64,000 bases of DNA from Rhodococcus sp. ARC_M5 (GCF_022810405.1 NZ_JALGQE010000003.1:186001-250000), one strand, 5' to 3'; shown: positions 52,580-61,862, counted from the first letter of the stretch. Numbers and translations: made by a program. The notes: generated by a model not told the origin, from the letters alone.

Positions 52580-53026
52580 GTGACGTCGGGAAACATTGTG
52601 AAAGACAATCGGGAATTGGCAAGCGATCTGTCGCTTGCGGTGGTGAGGCTGACTCGCCACCTTCGGGGTAGGCGAGTGGACTCGCAAGTATCACTGACTC
52701 AGCTGTCGGCTCTGGCCACGCTGAGCCGGGAGGGCGATATGACTCCCGGTGCGTTGGCTGCGCGGGAGAGGGTGCAGCCTCCGTCGATGACGCGGGTGAT
52801 CGCATCGTTGGCCGAGCTCGGTCTGGTGGTGCGCACGCCGCATCCGACCGACGGACGTCAGGTGATCGTGTCGCTCTCGCCGGCCGGCCGAGAGCTGATC
52901 GCCGACGAGGCCAGTGCCCGCGAGGCGTGGATGACCGCGCAGCTGGCAGGGCTCGGACCCGAGCAGCTCGACACGCTTCGAGACGCGGTGAAAATCATCA
53001 GCGCATTGGTCAGCGACTCCGAGTAG
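52580..53026 (+). CDS. MarR-family regulator (Rv0880 type)
   Basis: 148 residues. Winged helix at about 30-100 (VSLTQLSALATLSREGDMTPGALA, PPSMTRVIASLAELGLVVRTPHPTDGR). It is 24 bases before an MFS exporter gene and likely represses it, a common pairing. Corresponds to Rv0880. Confidence 0.9.
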   Translation: MTSGNIVKDNRELASDLSLAVVRLTRHLRGRRVDSQVSLTQLSALATLSREGDMTPGALAARERVQPPSMTRVIASLAELGLVVRTPHPTDGRQVIVSLSPAGRELIADEASAREAWMTAQLAGLGPEQLDTLRDAVKIISALVSDSE

Positions 53027-53028
53027 TT

Positions 53029-53036
53029 ACCTAGGT
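53029..53036. promoter_or_regulatory. Palindrome between marR and the MFS exporter
   Basis: ACCTAGGT is a perfect 8-base palindrome within TTACCTAGGTTTATT. It lies 15 bases before the exporter GTG, in an AT-rich patch. Possible MarR site. Confidence 0.4.
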
Positions 53037-53050
53037 TTATTATTTGAACG

Positions 53051-54355
53051 GTGGCCCCTGCTTCCCGTACTTCCGGCTCGACGATGTTCGCCGCCCTGAA
53101 GACTCGCAACTACCGATTGTGGGCTTCGGGGCAGATCGTCTCGCTGGTCGGCACCTGGATGCAGCGGGTCGCCCAGGACTGGCTCGTTCTGACGCTGTCC
53201 GGCGGCAACGGCTTTGCCGTCGGCATCGTCATGGCCCTGCAATTCGGGCCGACGCTGTTCCTGTCGGTCTGGGGAGGGGTACTGGCGGACCGGTACGACA
53301 AGCGCAAGCTCCTCATGATCACCCAGATCTTCGCCGCGGTCTGTGGCCTTGTCCTGGGTGTGCTCGATGTCGGGGGGATGGTCGAGCTGTGGCACGTCTA
53401 CCTCATCGCCTTCATCCTCGGCTGCTCGTCGGCGATCGATGCGCCGGTGCGGCAATCGTTCACCATCGAGATGGTCGGCAAAGAGACACTCGCCAACGCA
53501 ATTGCGTTGAACTCCATGACCTTCAACATGGCCCGCATCGTCGGGCCTGCCGTCTCCGGAGTGCTCATCACCCTCGTCGGCACCGGCTGGGTGTTTCTCA
53601 TCAATGCCGTGTCGTTCGCGGCCGTGTTCGGTGCCCTCGTGGCGATGAACGTCGGTCAGCTCTTCCGCGTCGAACCCGCCCCACGCGCCAAAGGGCAGGT
53701 GCGGGAGGGCTTTCGGTATGTCTGGGGGCGCGGCGACCTGAGGGTCCTGCTGGCAACGGTCTTCATGGTCTCGACATTCGGGCTGAACTTTCCGCTGAGT
53801 CTGTCGGTGTTGGCGCGCAACACGTTCGGCAGCGGAGCAGACGCCTACGGTCTGCTGTCGACCACCCTCGCCGTCGGTACCTTGGCCGGAGCGACCCTGG
53901 CGGCCCGGCGCGCCACGGCACCGCGATTACGGCTCTTCATCGGTGCAGTCATCGCGTTCGGGATTTTCGAGCTGCTCGTGGGGTTGATGCCCAATTACGT
54001 TCTGGTGGCGATCCTGTTGGTGCCTACCGGCGCGTTGACGTTGACCTTCACGACGTCCGCGATGAATATTCTGCAGATGTCGGTGCCGTCCGATATGCGC
54101 GGACGCGTGATGGGTATCTACATGCTGTGCTTCCTGGGCGGAACCCCGCTGGGCAGCCCGGTCCTCGGCTGGCTCGCCGATGTGCTCGATCCGCGTGCCC
54201 CGCTCGTGTTCGGCGGCATCATCTCCCTGGCAACGGGACTCTTCGCGGCCGTATATCTACTGCGGCACAACAACTTGCGGATCACCGTGGTACCGCCCGC
54301 CGGCGGACACCGGCTGCCGACGCTCGATACGGTGGCCGCCACCGCCAAGGTGTGA
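53051..54355 (+). CDS. MFS exporter (EntS/MFS_3 type)
   Basis: 434 residues from GTG 53051. Family start LKTRNYRLWASGQIVSLVGTWMQRVAQDWLVL, then 12 helices; ADRYDKRKLL is the loop 2-3 motif and DMRGRVMGIYMLCFLGGTPLGSP closes. Such carriers export drugs or siderophores. Likely regulated by the MarR protein just upstream; substrate not known. Confidence 0.9.
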   Translation: MAPASRTSGSTMFAALKTRNYRLWASGQIVSLVGTWMQRVAQDWLVLTLSGGNGFAVGIVMALQFGPTLFLSVWGGVLADRYDKRKLLMITQIFAAVCGLVLGVLDVGGMVELWHVYLIAFILGCSSAIDAPVRQSFTIEMVGKETLANAIALNSMTFNMARIVGPAVSGVLITLVGTGWVFLINAVSFAAVFGALVAMNVGQLFRVEPAPRAKGQVREGFRYVWGRGDLRVLLATVFMVSTFGLNFPLSLSVLARNTFGSGADAYGLLSTTLAVGTLAGATLAARRATAPRLRLFIGAVIAFGIFELLVGLMPNYVLVAILLVPTGALTLTFTTSAMNILQMSVPSDMRGRVMGIYMLCFLGGTPLGSPVLGWLADVLDPRAPLVFGGIISLATGLFAAVYLLRHNNLRITVVPPAGGHRLPTLDTVAATAKV

Positions 54356-54360
54356 CGCGT

Positions 54361-54966
54361 TCAGATCCACCCGTGGCGTCGGGCCAGTGCGCAGGCCTCG
54401 TGCCGATTCGCCGCGCCGAGCTTCGCGGCGGCGGCGGACAGGTAGTTGCGGGTGGTGCCGGGCGACAGATGCGCGCGCTGTGCGATCTCCGCTATCGATG
54501 CACCGTCGGCGGCGAACTCGAGCACGTCCGCCTCACGCGGGGTGAGCGGAGAATCCCCAGCTCCGATGGCTTCTGCAGCGAGCGTCGGATCGACGTAGCG
54601 TCCGCCGCCGTGCACGGTGCGCACCACCTCGGCGAGGGTGGCGGCCGAGGTGGTCTTCGGCAGGAACCCGCGCACTCCGGCCTCCAACGCCTTCTTCAGA
54701 TAGCCGGGTCGACCGTGGCTGGTCACGATGATCGACGCACACGTCGGTAGGGCCTCTCCAATCTTCTGGGCCGTCTCGATGCCGTCGATCCCGCCCATCT
54801 GCAGGTCCAGCACTGCCACATCGGGGGCAAGAGAGGCTGCGATGGTCAACGCTTTCTCGCCGGAGTCGGCCTGCCCGACGATCTCGATGTCGTCCTCGAG
54901 ATCGAGCATGGTCGCCAGAGCAGTTCGGATCAGATTCTCGTCGTCGGCCAGTAGAACTCGAATCAT
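54361..54966 (-). CDS. NarL/LuxR-type response regulator (DesR-like)
   Basis: 201 residues. Receiver with phospho-acceptor Asp54 (VAVLDLQMGG), conserved Thr/Ser (IIVTSHG) and Lys (LPKTTSA); LuxR helix-turn-helix at 135-190 (LTPREADVLEFAADG). The ATG overlaps the kinase stop by four bases. Pairs with the upstream kinase and presumably controls the ABC transporter in the same operon. Confidence 0.94.
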   Translation of the reverse strand: MIRVLLADDENLIRTALATMLDLEDDIEIVGQADSGEKALTIAASLAPDVAVLDLQMGGIDGIETAQKIGEALPTCASIIVTSHGRPGYLKKALEAGVRGFLPKTTSAATLAEVVRTVHGGGRYVDPTLAAEAIGAGDSPLTPREADVLEFAADGASIAEIAQRAHLSPGTTRNYLSAAAAKLGAANRHEACALARRHGWI

Positions 54967-56099
54967 GGTGTGGTCCTCGGCTTCTGGGTCGATGTCGGTA
55001 ACGCCGCAGTGAGGATGAATTCCTCGCTCGTCTTCTCTGTGTTCAGCGCACCTCCGACCGCGACCAATCTCTCGCGCAGACCGCTCAGGCCGGTGCCGTC
55101 GTCGCGGCCGGCCGACGCGTGCGGATTGTCGTTGACGAGTCGAATGCTGTTGTCGGTCAGTTCGATCAGACAGTAGGTGGCCGCGGAGTGGCGCAGAATG
55201 TTCGTCACACCCTCACGGACGATCCAGGCAGCCGCCTCGGCCGCCGGCTCGGACAGAGTGGAGGTCTCGCCGACCAGTTCGGTGGAGATACCTGCGGCGG
55301 ACAGCAGCGATCGGGCTCCGTCGAGTTCCGATGCCACATCGACCGATCGATAGCCGCGAACGAGCTTTCTGGCGTCGGCCATGGATTCCTGGGCCAGCAG
55401 GCGGACCTCGTCCATCTGGCCCGCAGCTCGGTCGTCACCCCGACGAGCAAGCGTCGCGGCGAGTTCGCTCTTGACGGCGATGGCGGACAGTGCGCGTCCG
55501 ACGACGTCGTGCAGATCTCGCGAGAACCTCAGACGCTCCTCGGCGACCGAGAGCGCGGCCGCGGCGTCGCGGGTGGCGTCGAGTTCGGTGACGATGCGCA
55601 GCAGCCATGCCGACAGTTGCAGGGTGAAGGCCATGAAGGCGATGAAGAGACCGAGCACCAGCGTTTCGATCGCGGGGCGCCCCAGAGCCGCCGCAAGCGC
55701 AGCAGAGGCCACGGCGGCCGCCAGGCACCAGCGCAACGGGATCAGAGCTGCCACGGCAGTCGTGGCGAGGGCGGCGGCCCACAGCATGTTGTTCGAGTCT
55801 CCGCTGAACGCCACCACGACAGCGGAGACGGCCATGATCACCAGGGGCACGCGCGGACTTGCCTTCGAGATGCCACCGATAGCGGGAGTGCGCTGCACAA
55901 TTACGAAAGTAGCTGCGGCGCAGACCGCTTCCGCCGCCATCGACAGATAGTCGTCGTACTGCAGAGATGTGAGCATCGCTGCGATTCCCACAGCGACGGC
56001 GAGCGTCAGGAACGATTGACGGGTGTAGACGCGCACCTTGTCCACTGCACTGCTGTCGTTCCAGCCGTGCAGTGGATTGAGGTACTCGTACAGCTTCAT
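54963..56099 (-). CDS. Sensor histidine kinase (HisKA_3, DesK type)
   Basis: 378 residues. Five or six helices at 30-170 without a large extracellular domain, then a HisKA_3 dimerisation helix with His197 (FSRDLHDVVGRAL) and a GHKL ATPase with DDGTGLSGLRERL. Intramembrane-sensing kinases of this build respond to membrane state or envelope-active compounds. Fourth of five co-directional genes with the ABC transporter. Confidence 0.92.
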   Translation of the reverse strand: MKLYEYLNPLHGWNDSSAVDKVRVYTRQSFLTLAVAVGIAAMLTSLQYDDYLSMAAEAVCAAATFVIVQRTPAIGGISKASPRVPLVIMAVSAVVVAFSGDSNNMLWAAALATTAVAALIPLRWCLAAAVASAALAAALGRPAIETLVLGLFIAFMAFTLQLSAWLLRIVTELDATRDAAAALSVAEERLRFSRDLHDVVGRALSAIAVKSELAATLARRGDDRAAGQMDEVRLLAQESMADARKLVRGYRSVDVASELDGARSLLSAAGISTELVGETSTLSEPAAEAAAWIVREGVTNILRHSAATYCLIELTDNSIRLVNDNPHASAGRDDGTGLSGLRERLVAVGGALNTEKTSEEFILTAALPTSTQKPRTTP

Positions 56100-56137
56100 G
56101 GTCTCCAGCCTTGCAGACGGTCGACGAAGGGTGCGAT

Positions 56138-56911
56138 CTAGGATCGCGGTTCCCAGCGGAAATGCGTGCGGGCGATCAGCAGACTGCCGACGATCCAGGC
56201 GAGCATCACCGCCAGTGGCATTCCGGCTTCGCCGAAGGTGGCGGCGAACCCGACCGACGCGTCGCCGGGGGTGGTGGTGCCGAACCAGCCCAAATTCAAC
56301 AGGTCCGACACTGCGGCCATCGGAGTCAGCTCGATGACGTTGCTCAATGAATCCGGGACGACGCCACGCAGCGCAGACGACCCGACCATGGCGAGCAGGA
56401 TGACCGGCAGGCTGGTGATCTGTGCGGCTTCCGCGTTGCGGGTGAAGGCGGACGTGATCAACGCCAGTGCCGCGAAGAGTGCCGCGCCGCCGAGGAGTGC
56501 GACGGCGACGAGCAGGGGATTGGTGGGAACCGGCCCACCGAAGGCCACCACCACGGCTCCGACGATCAGGCCGAGCGCGACGGTGAGTACCAGCGAGGGT
56601 ATCGCCGGGCCCAGCAGTATTTGAACGTCCGAGCTTTCTCCGGTACGAAGTCGCTTCAGTACCAACTCGTCTCGACGTGTGGCATAGACCGAGAGCATGT
56701 TGTAGTAGACCAAGAGCACCAGCAGGAACAGTGCGAAGATCTCCAACGCACTCGCGACGCCTGCGTCCCTCAGCCCGCCGTCACCCCGGCTGCCGATGAT
56801 CAGCAGCACGATGGGGACGATCAACGGCATGACGATCGCGTTGAACAGCAGTACTCGGTTGCGTCCGAGAAGCGTGAACTCTGCTCGCGACAGGGCGGTC
56901 ATCGTGCTCAT
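56138..56911 (-). CDS. ABC-2 type transporter permease
   Basis: 257 residues, ATG 56911 overlapping the ATPase stop. Six helices in the ABC-2 pattern: first helix LFNAIVMPLIVPIVLLIIG, second FALFLLVLLVYYNMLSVYATRRDEL, which carries the usual coupling residues, and four more. Likely exports a lipid-like or peptide compound, possibly an antibiotic. Works with the ATPase next door. Confidence 0.9.
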   Translation of the reverse strand: MSTMTALSRAEFTLLGRNRVLLFNAIVMPLIVPIVLLIIGSRGDGGLRDAGVASALEIFALFLLVLLVYYNMLSVYATRRDELVLKRLRTGESSDVQILLGPAIPSLVLTVALGLIVGAVVVAFGGPVPTNPLLVAVALLGGAALFAALALITSAFTRNAEAAQITSLPVILLAMVGSSALRGVVPDSLSNVIELTPMAAVSDLLNLGWFGTTTPGDASVGFAATFGEAGMPLAVMLAWIVGSLLIARTHFRWEPRS

Positions 56912-57843
56912 GCGCTCATCACCTTCTGGTCTGTAACGTCCGTATTGTCGAATTCGTCTGCGATGGAGAGGAACACGGTTTCCAGCGACGCCGCTCGGGC
57001 GTCCAGGCCGTGCAGTGTCACCCCGTTGTGTCGAGCCCACAGCAACAGATCGGTCAAGGTGTCCTGCACCGACGACGTCTGAATCGAGATGGTCTCTCCC
57101 GAGACGTCGACGGACGTACCGGGCAATGTCGGCAGCGCCGTACCGGGGGCTGTCAGTTCGATCTTCGCGGGGTGGTCGGCAACCACCTCGTCCACCGTTC
57201 CGCTGCGAACGACTGTGCCGCGGTGCATGATCGCCAACCGGTCACAGAGAGACTCGGCCTCGTCCAGGTAGTGCGTCGTGAGCATGATCGTCACCCCCGA
57301 GTTCTTCAGCTCCTGAATCAAACGCCATGTGTTGCGGCGACTTTCGGGGTCGAGTCCGGTAGTCGGTTCGTCCAGGAACAGCACTCGTGGACGGCTGATG
57401 ATGGCGCAGGCCAGATCCAGTCTGCGCTGCTCGCCACCGGAGAGAAACTTCACCCGGGTATCGGCGCGGTCTGCCAGGTCGACGCGTTCGAGCACGTCCG
57501 CCACCGGCAGTGGATTGCTGCAGGTACCTGCCCACATCCGCAGGCTCTCGGCGGTCGTCAGATCCTGTGGCAGGCCGCCCTTCTGCAGCATGATGCCCAG
57601 AGAGGGGCGGACCTTGCGGCGATCGGACACGGGGTCCATTCCCATGATCCTGACCGAGCCCTTGCTGGGCCGCGAAAGACCCTGAATCACTTCGAGAGTG
57701 GATGTCTTGCCCGCACCGTTGGTGCCCAGCAACCCGAACAGCTCGCCCTCGGCGATGTGCAGATCGAGAGCTTTGACGGCGTCGTATGCGTTCTTACCCG
57801 AACCGTAGCGTCGAGTCATTCCGTCGACATCGATGATGGTCAT
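56908..57843 (-). CDS. ABC transporter ATPase (DrrA/YbhF type)
   Basis: 311 residues. Walker A GTNGAGKTST, signature LSGGEQRRLDLA, Walker B VLFLDEPTTGLDP and H-loop LTTHYLDEAE; the C-terminal 80 residues are the regulatory tail of drug-exporter ATPases. ATG overlaps the stop of the small membrane gene. Powers the permease. Confidence 0.94.
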   Translation of the reverse strand: MTIIDVDGMTRRYGSGKNAYDAVKALDLHIAEGELFGLLGTNGAGKTSTLEVIQGLSRPSKGSVRIMGMDPVSDRRKVRPSLGIMLQKGGLPQDLTTAESLRMWAGTCSNPLPVADVLERVDLADRADTRVKFLSGGEQRRLDLACAIISRPRVLFLDEPTTGLDPESRRNTWRLIQELKNSGVTIMLTTHYLDEAESLCDRLAIMHRGTVVRSGTVDEVVADHPAKIELTAPGTALPTLPGTSVDVSGETISIQTSSVQDTLTDLLLWARHNGVTLHGLDARAASLETVFLSIADEFDNTDVTDQKVMSA

Positions 57844-58067
57844 GATTGCTTCCCCCAGTGGCGCATTCCGATGACGAACCGGACACCCATGAAGGCGACG
57901 ATGACGCCGAGTACGACGAACGCCGGAAGCGACGTACCGACGATCGCGAACAGCACGGCGACGATGGCGATGGTGATGACGATGACGACGATCTCACGCG
58001 CCATCGTCGGAGCCGGTCCGAGCTCCATCAGATCGGTGAACAGGTTTCCTTCGTCTGGTTGCTTCAT
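57840..58067 (-). CDS. Small membrane protein heading the ABC/two-component operon
   Basis: 75 residues: a soluble start MKQPDEGNLFTDLMELGP, two adjacent helices (REIVVIVITIAIVAVLFAIVG and PAFVVLGVIVAFMGVRFVI) and a short basic end. Family not recognised. First gene of the operon; its TGA overlaps the ATPase ATG, so translation is coupled. Could be an accessory subunit or a regulator of the sensor kinase. Confidence 0.75.
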   Translation of the reverse strand: MKQPDEGNLFTDLMELGPAPTMAREIVVIVITIAIVAVLFAIVGTSLPAFVVLGVIVAFMGVRFVIGMRHWGKQS

Positions 58068-58146
58068 GACTACGAGTCTGCTGCGCCCGAACCACCGAAA
58101 ACAGTGCAGCGCATCATGACCTGAAGTGACACCGTCACAGTCCAGT

Positions 58147-58162
58147 CATGACAAACGTCATG
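58147..58162. promoter_or_regulatory. Operator-like inverted repeat in the divergent promoter
   Basis: CATGAC-AAAC-GTCATG, a perfect 6-bp repeat, between the ABC operon start and the MFS symporter start; further TGAC half-sites lie just upstream (58115-58138). The regulator is unknown. Confidence 0.5.
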
Positions 58163-58211
58163 TGCTTTCCGACTGCGCCCTCGTTGCCGGGAGTTCGGGT
58201 ACCTTCAGCAC

Positions 58212-59537
58212 GTGAATCGCACCGAGCCGGCGAGCCCCGACCGTCGTACGCAGGTACGCGCTATTCTGGCGGGCTCCGTGCCGAACCTGGTGCAGTGGTT
58301 CAATCTGTACCTCTACGCAACATTCGCGCCGTACTTTCGGACCGAGTTCTTCGATCCGGCCTCGACCGATTCTCTCGTGTACGTCTATGGACTCTTCGCA
58401 CTGACCTTCGTCGTTCGCCCGCTCGGGTCGTGGTTGTTCGGCAGGCTCGCGGACGCGCGTGGCCGACAGTTCGCGCTCGTCGCGGCGGTGACTCTGATGT
58501 CGGCCGGATCGGTCGCTCTTGCGCTGACTCCCACCGTCCACGCGATCGGGGCCTGGGCGGCGGTGATTCTCGCGGTCGTGAGCATCGTCCAAGGCATCGC
58601 GACCGGTGGCGAGTATGCGGCGGCGACGGTGTTGCTCTCCGAATCGGGAACGCGAGGCCATCGCGGATTCTTCGCCTCGTTCCAGGCCGCGACCATCGTC
58701 GGCGGCCTCGTGCTGGCGCAGGCCTGCCTACTCGTACTCCTCGCGAGCAGCGACCGTGCAGAGATTTCGGAGTGGGGATGGCGCCTGGCGTTCGTCGCCG
58801 GAGGGGCAGCCGGCCTGGCCTCGTTGTGGTGGGCCCGCGGACTCGATCGCACGCAACCTGCGCCGAGAACGCCACGAGCAGAGCGAGAGTCCACGCTGGG
58901 GGCGCTGTTTCGCGATCACTGGCGTCCGCTCGTCTGGGTGTTCCTGCTGACCGCAGGAGGAAGTGCAGCGTTCTACACCTATACCGTCACCGTTCCCTCG
59001 ATCGTGCGCGAGACGTTCTTCGCCGCGGACGGTGACAGGGGAGAGCTCACGGCGACCGCTGTCGTACTTGCCGCCTTCGTGGTGCTGATGGTGCTGCAAC
59101 CCATCGGCGGCGCACTGAGCGACCGAATCGGGAGAAAGCCGCTACTCATCGCCTTCGGGGCACTCGGGATCTCGGGTACCGGGGCGCTGCTGGTGGCGAC
59201 CACCCGGGTGACGTCCCCACCGGTGGTCCTCGTCATCCTGATGTCGGCGTTCGTCGTTCTGACGTGCTACCTGTCGGTGAACGGCATCGCCAAAGCCGAA
59301 GTGTTTCCCGCACACATCCGTGCGCTGGGCGTCGGCTTCGGCTACGCGGTGGCGAACTCGCTCTTCGGCGGAACAGCACCGTTGATCTATCACGCCACGA
59401 GCAGTCGGCACAGCATCGAATTCATCGCGTACATGACCGCGCTGATCGCGGTGACGCTGTGCGCCGCTCTCTGGATGCGAGGTGGCTCGGCGTCAGCGCT
59501 CGATGCGCCGAACGGCTCTAGAAACCCCAACCCATGA
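58212..59537 (+). CDS. MFS metabolite:proton symporter (MHS family)
   Basis: 441 residues, twelve helices. MHS family signature NLVQWFNLYLYATFAPYF, VVRPLGSWLFGRLADARGRQ and GIATGGEYAAATVLLSESG. Relatives take up dicarboxylates, aromatic acids, shikimate or osmolytes. The Trp/Phe-rich helix 1 is typical. Substrate not assignable; no catabolic gene is adjacent. Overlaps the Eis-like gene by 20 bases at the 3-prime end. Confidence 0.88.
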   Translation: MNRTEPASPDRRTQVRAILAGSVPNLVQWFNLYLYATFAPYFRTEFFDPASTDSLVYVYGLFALTFVVRPLGSWLFGRLADARGRQFALVAAVTLMSAGSVALALTPTVHAIGAWAAVILAVVSIVQGIATGGEYAAATVLLSESGTRGHRGFFASFQAATIVGGLVLAQACLLVLLASSDRAEISEWGWRLAFVAGGAAGLASLWWARGLDRTQPAPRTPRAERESTLGALFRDHWRPLVWVFLLTAGGSAAFYTYTVTVPSIVRETFFAADGDRGELTATAVVLAAFVVLMVLQPIGGALSDRIGRKPLLIAFGALGISGTGALLVATTRVTSPPVVLVILMSAFVVLTCYLSVNGIAKAEVFPAHIRALGVGFGYAVANSLFGGTAPLIYHATSSRHSIEFIAYMTALIAVTLCAALWMRGGSASALDAPNGSRNPNP

Positions 59538-60717
59538 CGGCCGGGCGTGCAGTTCCGAACGTCAGGTCGAGTGCATGCAGTGATTCTTCGTTGCGGGCGG
59601 TGAGGCGGTTGGCTGCGGCGAACAGTCGGGCCCGATGGGTGCCGAAGTAGATGCTGGCCAGCACGTCGATGTCGAGTTCGATGTCCGGCTCGGATTCCAC
59701 CCGGGTACAGGTGGCTCGGCCGTCGGTCACGGTCAGCGAGTAGGTGCCGCCCGCATCGAGGAAGGGATCTCGTACAGCGATGATCAGCGAGGTGTCGAGT
59801 GCGTAGGTGCGAGCCTCCAACGCTGCCTCGACGTGCATGATGCGGCCCCACAGCGCGTCGTGATGCGCGGTGACCTTCGGTAGCCGATTGTTGGTCAGCA
59901 GGAACGGAAGTGCTTCGTCCCGTGCCTGCCGTACCTCGATGGTGTCGACCAGGTCGACCCCGACCAAGATCTGCCACAGCGCGGCGTACGCGTCGTCGGT
60001 CACCGCGATGAATTCCTCCACCACCACTCGGCTCGGGTTGCGTCCGCGTCGATAGGCGACGTAGCCGTCGGAATGGGCGATGAAGAACAGCGCCGTCAGC
60101 CCGCCGCGTCGGTTCTCACGATCGGCGAAGAATCGCTCCCAGCGGATCGGCGGCTTGGGCTGCGCGCCTGCGGTCTGCTGCTGCCAGCGATGGTAGATGT
60201 CGGGGAGCAGTTCGGTGGCCTCGGCCGATTCGATCAGTCGTACACCGGTTGCCGGGGGCGCGTCCTTGCGGAACTGCGCGAATCGACGGTCGATCGAGAC
60301 GCTGATCTCCTCGGTCACCGGTCCGTAGCCGAAGCGTCCGTAGATCGTCGCCTCGCTGGCCGTGAGCAGCGAGAGGGGTGCGCCCGCGTCGTTCAGCGCG
60401 CGGTGCTGCTGAGTGAACATCGATCGCAGGATGCCGCGTCGACGATGCGTCGGCGCGACCGACACCCAGGAGACTCCGGACGCCTCGACCTGCGCACCAC
60501 CGGGAACGGTGACCGACATCGGGAAGTGCATGGCCACACCCACCGGGGTCTCGCCGTCCCACGCTAGGTACACGTGCTCGGACTGGGTCAGGATCTGCGT
60601 CTCGGCCAGGTCCTCGGCGTTCTGGTGCTCGCCGAATGCATGGGCGTCGAGCAGCGCGACGGCATCCCAGTCGTCGTCGGTGGCGGTGCGGATGGTGATC
60701 GATTCGTCGGTAGTCAT
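59518..60717 (-). CDS. eis: Eis-like GNAT acetyltransferase
   Basis: 399 residues built like mycobacterial Eis: two GNAT regions and a C-terminal sterol-carrier-like domain. Acetyl-CoA loop VAPTHRRRGILRSM, catalytic Tyr in IYGRFGYG, and the final residue Phe (AVMGWGF), whose carboxylate acts in catalysis in Eis. Eis acetylates aminoglycosides at several amines as well as proteins or polyamines. Drug resistance here is not shown. Divergent from the methyltransferase gene. Confidence 0.9.
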   Translation of the reverse strand: MTTDESITIRTATDDDWDAVALLDAHAFGEHQNAEDLAETQILTQSEHVYLAWDGETPVGVAMHFPMSVTVPGGAQVEASGVSWVSVAPTHRRRGILRSMFTQQHRALNDAGAPLSLLTASEATIYGRFGYGPVTEEISVSIDRRFAQFRKDAPPATGVRLIESAEATELLPDIYHRWQQQTAGAQPKPPIRWERFFADRENRRGGLTALFFIAHSDGYVAYRRGRNPSRVVVEEFIAVTDDAYAALWQILVGVDLVDTIEVRQARDEALPFLLTNNRLPKVTAHHDALWGRIMHVEAALEARTYALDTSLIIAVRDPFLDAGGTYSLTVTDGRATCTRVESEPDIELDIDVLASIYFGTHRARLFAAANRLTARNEESLHALDLTFGTARPAVMGWGF

Positions 60718-60792
60718 CGCTCATAACTTTTCCACACAGGGGTTGTGGTTCGCCGAGGGACTGCCAGAAATGCCGGGTGACAAGATGAGCGG

Positions 60793-61596
60793 GTGGTGCA
60801 TGTAATCGATATCGACGACCCATCGGACCCGCGACTGGACGACTTTCGCGATCTCAACTCGTCGGACAGGCGGCCCGACCTGCCCGAGGGCAAGGGCTTG
60901 GTGATCGCCGAGGGCGTGTTGGTTGCACAGCGTCTGTTGACCTCGCGTTTCCCGATGATCAGTCTGCTCGGTGTGGATCGACGGCTCGACGCCTTGCGTG
61001 ACGATCTGGCAGATTCCGACGTCCCGTTCTACCGGACGTCGGCGGAGGTGATGGCCGAGGTCGTCGGGTTCCATCTCAATCGCGGGGTGTTGGCGGCGGC
61101 GAACAGACCGCCTGCGCTGGAACTGGACGAGGTGCTGGCCGACGCGAAGACGGTGGCGATTCTCGAGGGCGTCAACGATCACGAGAATCTCGGGTCGATG
61201 TTCCGCAACGCGGCAGGGCTCGGGGTGGACGCAGTGCTGTTCGGAGCCGCGTGCGCGGATCCGCTGTACCGACGGTCGGTACGGGTGTCGATGGGGCATG
61301 TGCTCCGTGTGCCGTTCGCGAAGGTGCCCGAGTGGCCGCGCGGCCTCGATCGCGTACGCGCGCACGGCTTTCAGCTGATCTCGCTGACGCCCAACCCGGA
61401 GGCGGTGTCGCTGGCCGCGGCGATGACGGGGGAGAAGGTTGCCCTGCTGCTCGGTGCGGAGGGGCCGGGCCTGACCGAACATGCCATGCGCGCCACGGAT
61501 ATTCGTGCTCGGATTCCGATGGCCCCTGGCACCGATTCGCTCAACGTGGCGACGGCCGCGGCGATGGGATTCTACGAACGCGTGCGGTTGACGTGA
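60793..61596 (+). CDS. TrmH/SpoU-family RNA methyltransferase
   Basis: 267 residues from GTG 60793. Trefoil-knot motifs in order: NDHENLGSMFRNAAGLGVDAV (motif 1, split here), LLLGAEGPGL (motif 2) and IPMAPGTDSLNVATAAA (motif 3). 2-prime-O-ribose methylation of rRNA or tRNA with S-adenosylmethionine. Rv0881 counterpart. Stop overlaps the start of the DUF2537 gene. Confidence 0.93.
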   Translation: MVHVIDIDDPSDPRLDDFRDLNSSDRRPDLPEGKGLVIAEGVLVAQRLLTSRFPMISLLGVDRRLDALRDDLADSDVPFYRTSAEVMAEVVGFHLNRGVLAAANRPPALELDEVLADAKTVAILEGVNDHENLGSMFRNAAGLGVDAVLFGAACADPLYRRSVRVSMGHVLRVPFAKVPEWPRGLDRVRAHGFQLISLTPNPEAVSLAAAMTGEKVALLLGAEGPGLTEHAMRATDIRARIPMAPGTDSLNVATAAAMGFYERVRLT

Positions 61597-61862
61597 TCGA
61601 TCACGACGCGAGCGTGCGTTGGACCGGAATCCCGATCGCTGTGATCTCGGCGGCGCTCGTGGGAGTGGCCCTGACAGCATTCGGTCTGGAGCTGGCCAGA
61701 ATTCATCCGTTGCTCGCGATCGGCCTGAACATCATCGTTGTCGCGGGTGCCGCGCCGACGGTCATGCGATGGCTCGTGACCCCGGTGTGGCGCTGGGCTG
61801 TGTACGGAGCCGGTATCGGTTCCATCCTGAGCTTCGTGGCACTGGCCGCGCTGGCGTTCTGA
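61593..61862 (+). CDS. DUF2537 membrane protein
   Basis: 89 residues; GTG 61593 overlaps the methyltransferase TGA by three bases. Three helices: GIPIAVISAALVGVALTAF, LLAIGLNIIVVAGAAPTV and YGAGIGSILSFVALAALAF. Rv0882 counterpart, unknown role. Confidence 0.82.
   Translation: MIDHDASVRWTGIPIAVISAALVGVALTAFGLELARIHPLLAIGLNIIVVAGAAPTVMRWLVTPVWRWAVYGAGIGSILSFVALAALAF

Noticed and set aside
60728..60736. TTTTCCACA as a DnaA box between eis and the methyltransferase gene
   Set aside because: Single imperfect box, no AT-rich unwinding region and no dnaA/dnaN neighbours, so not an origin.
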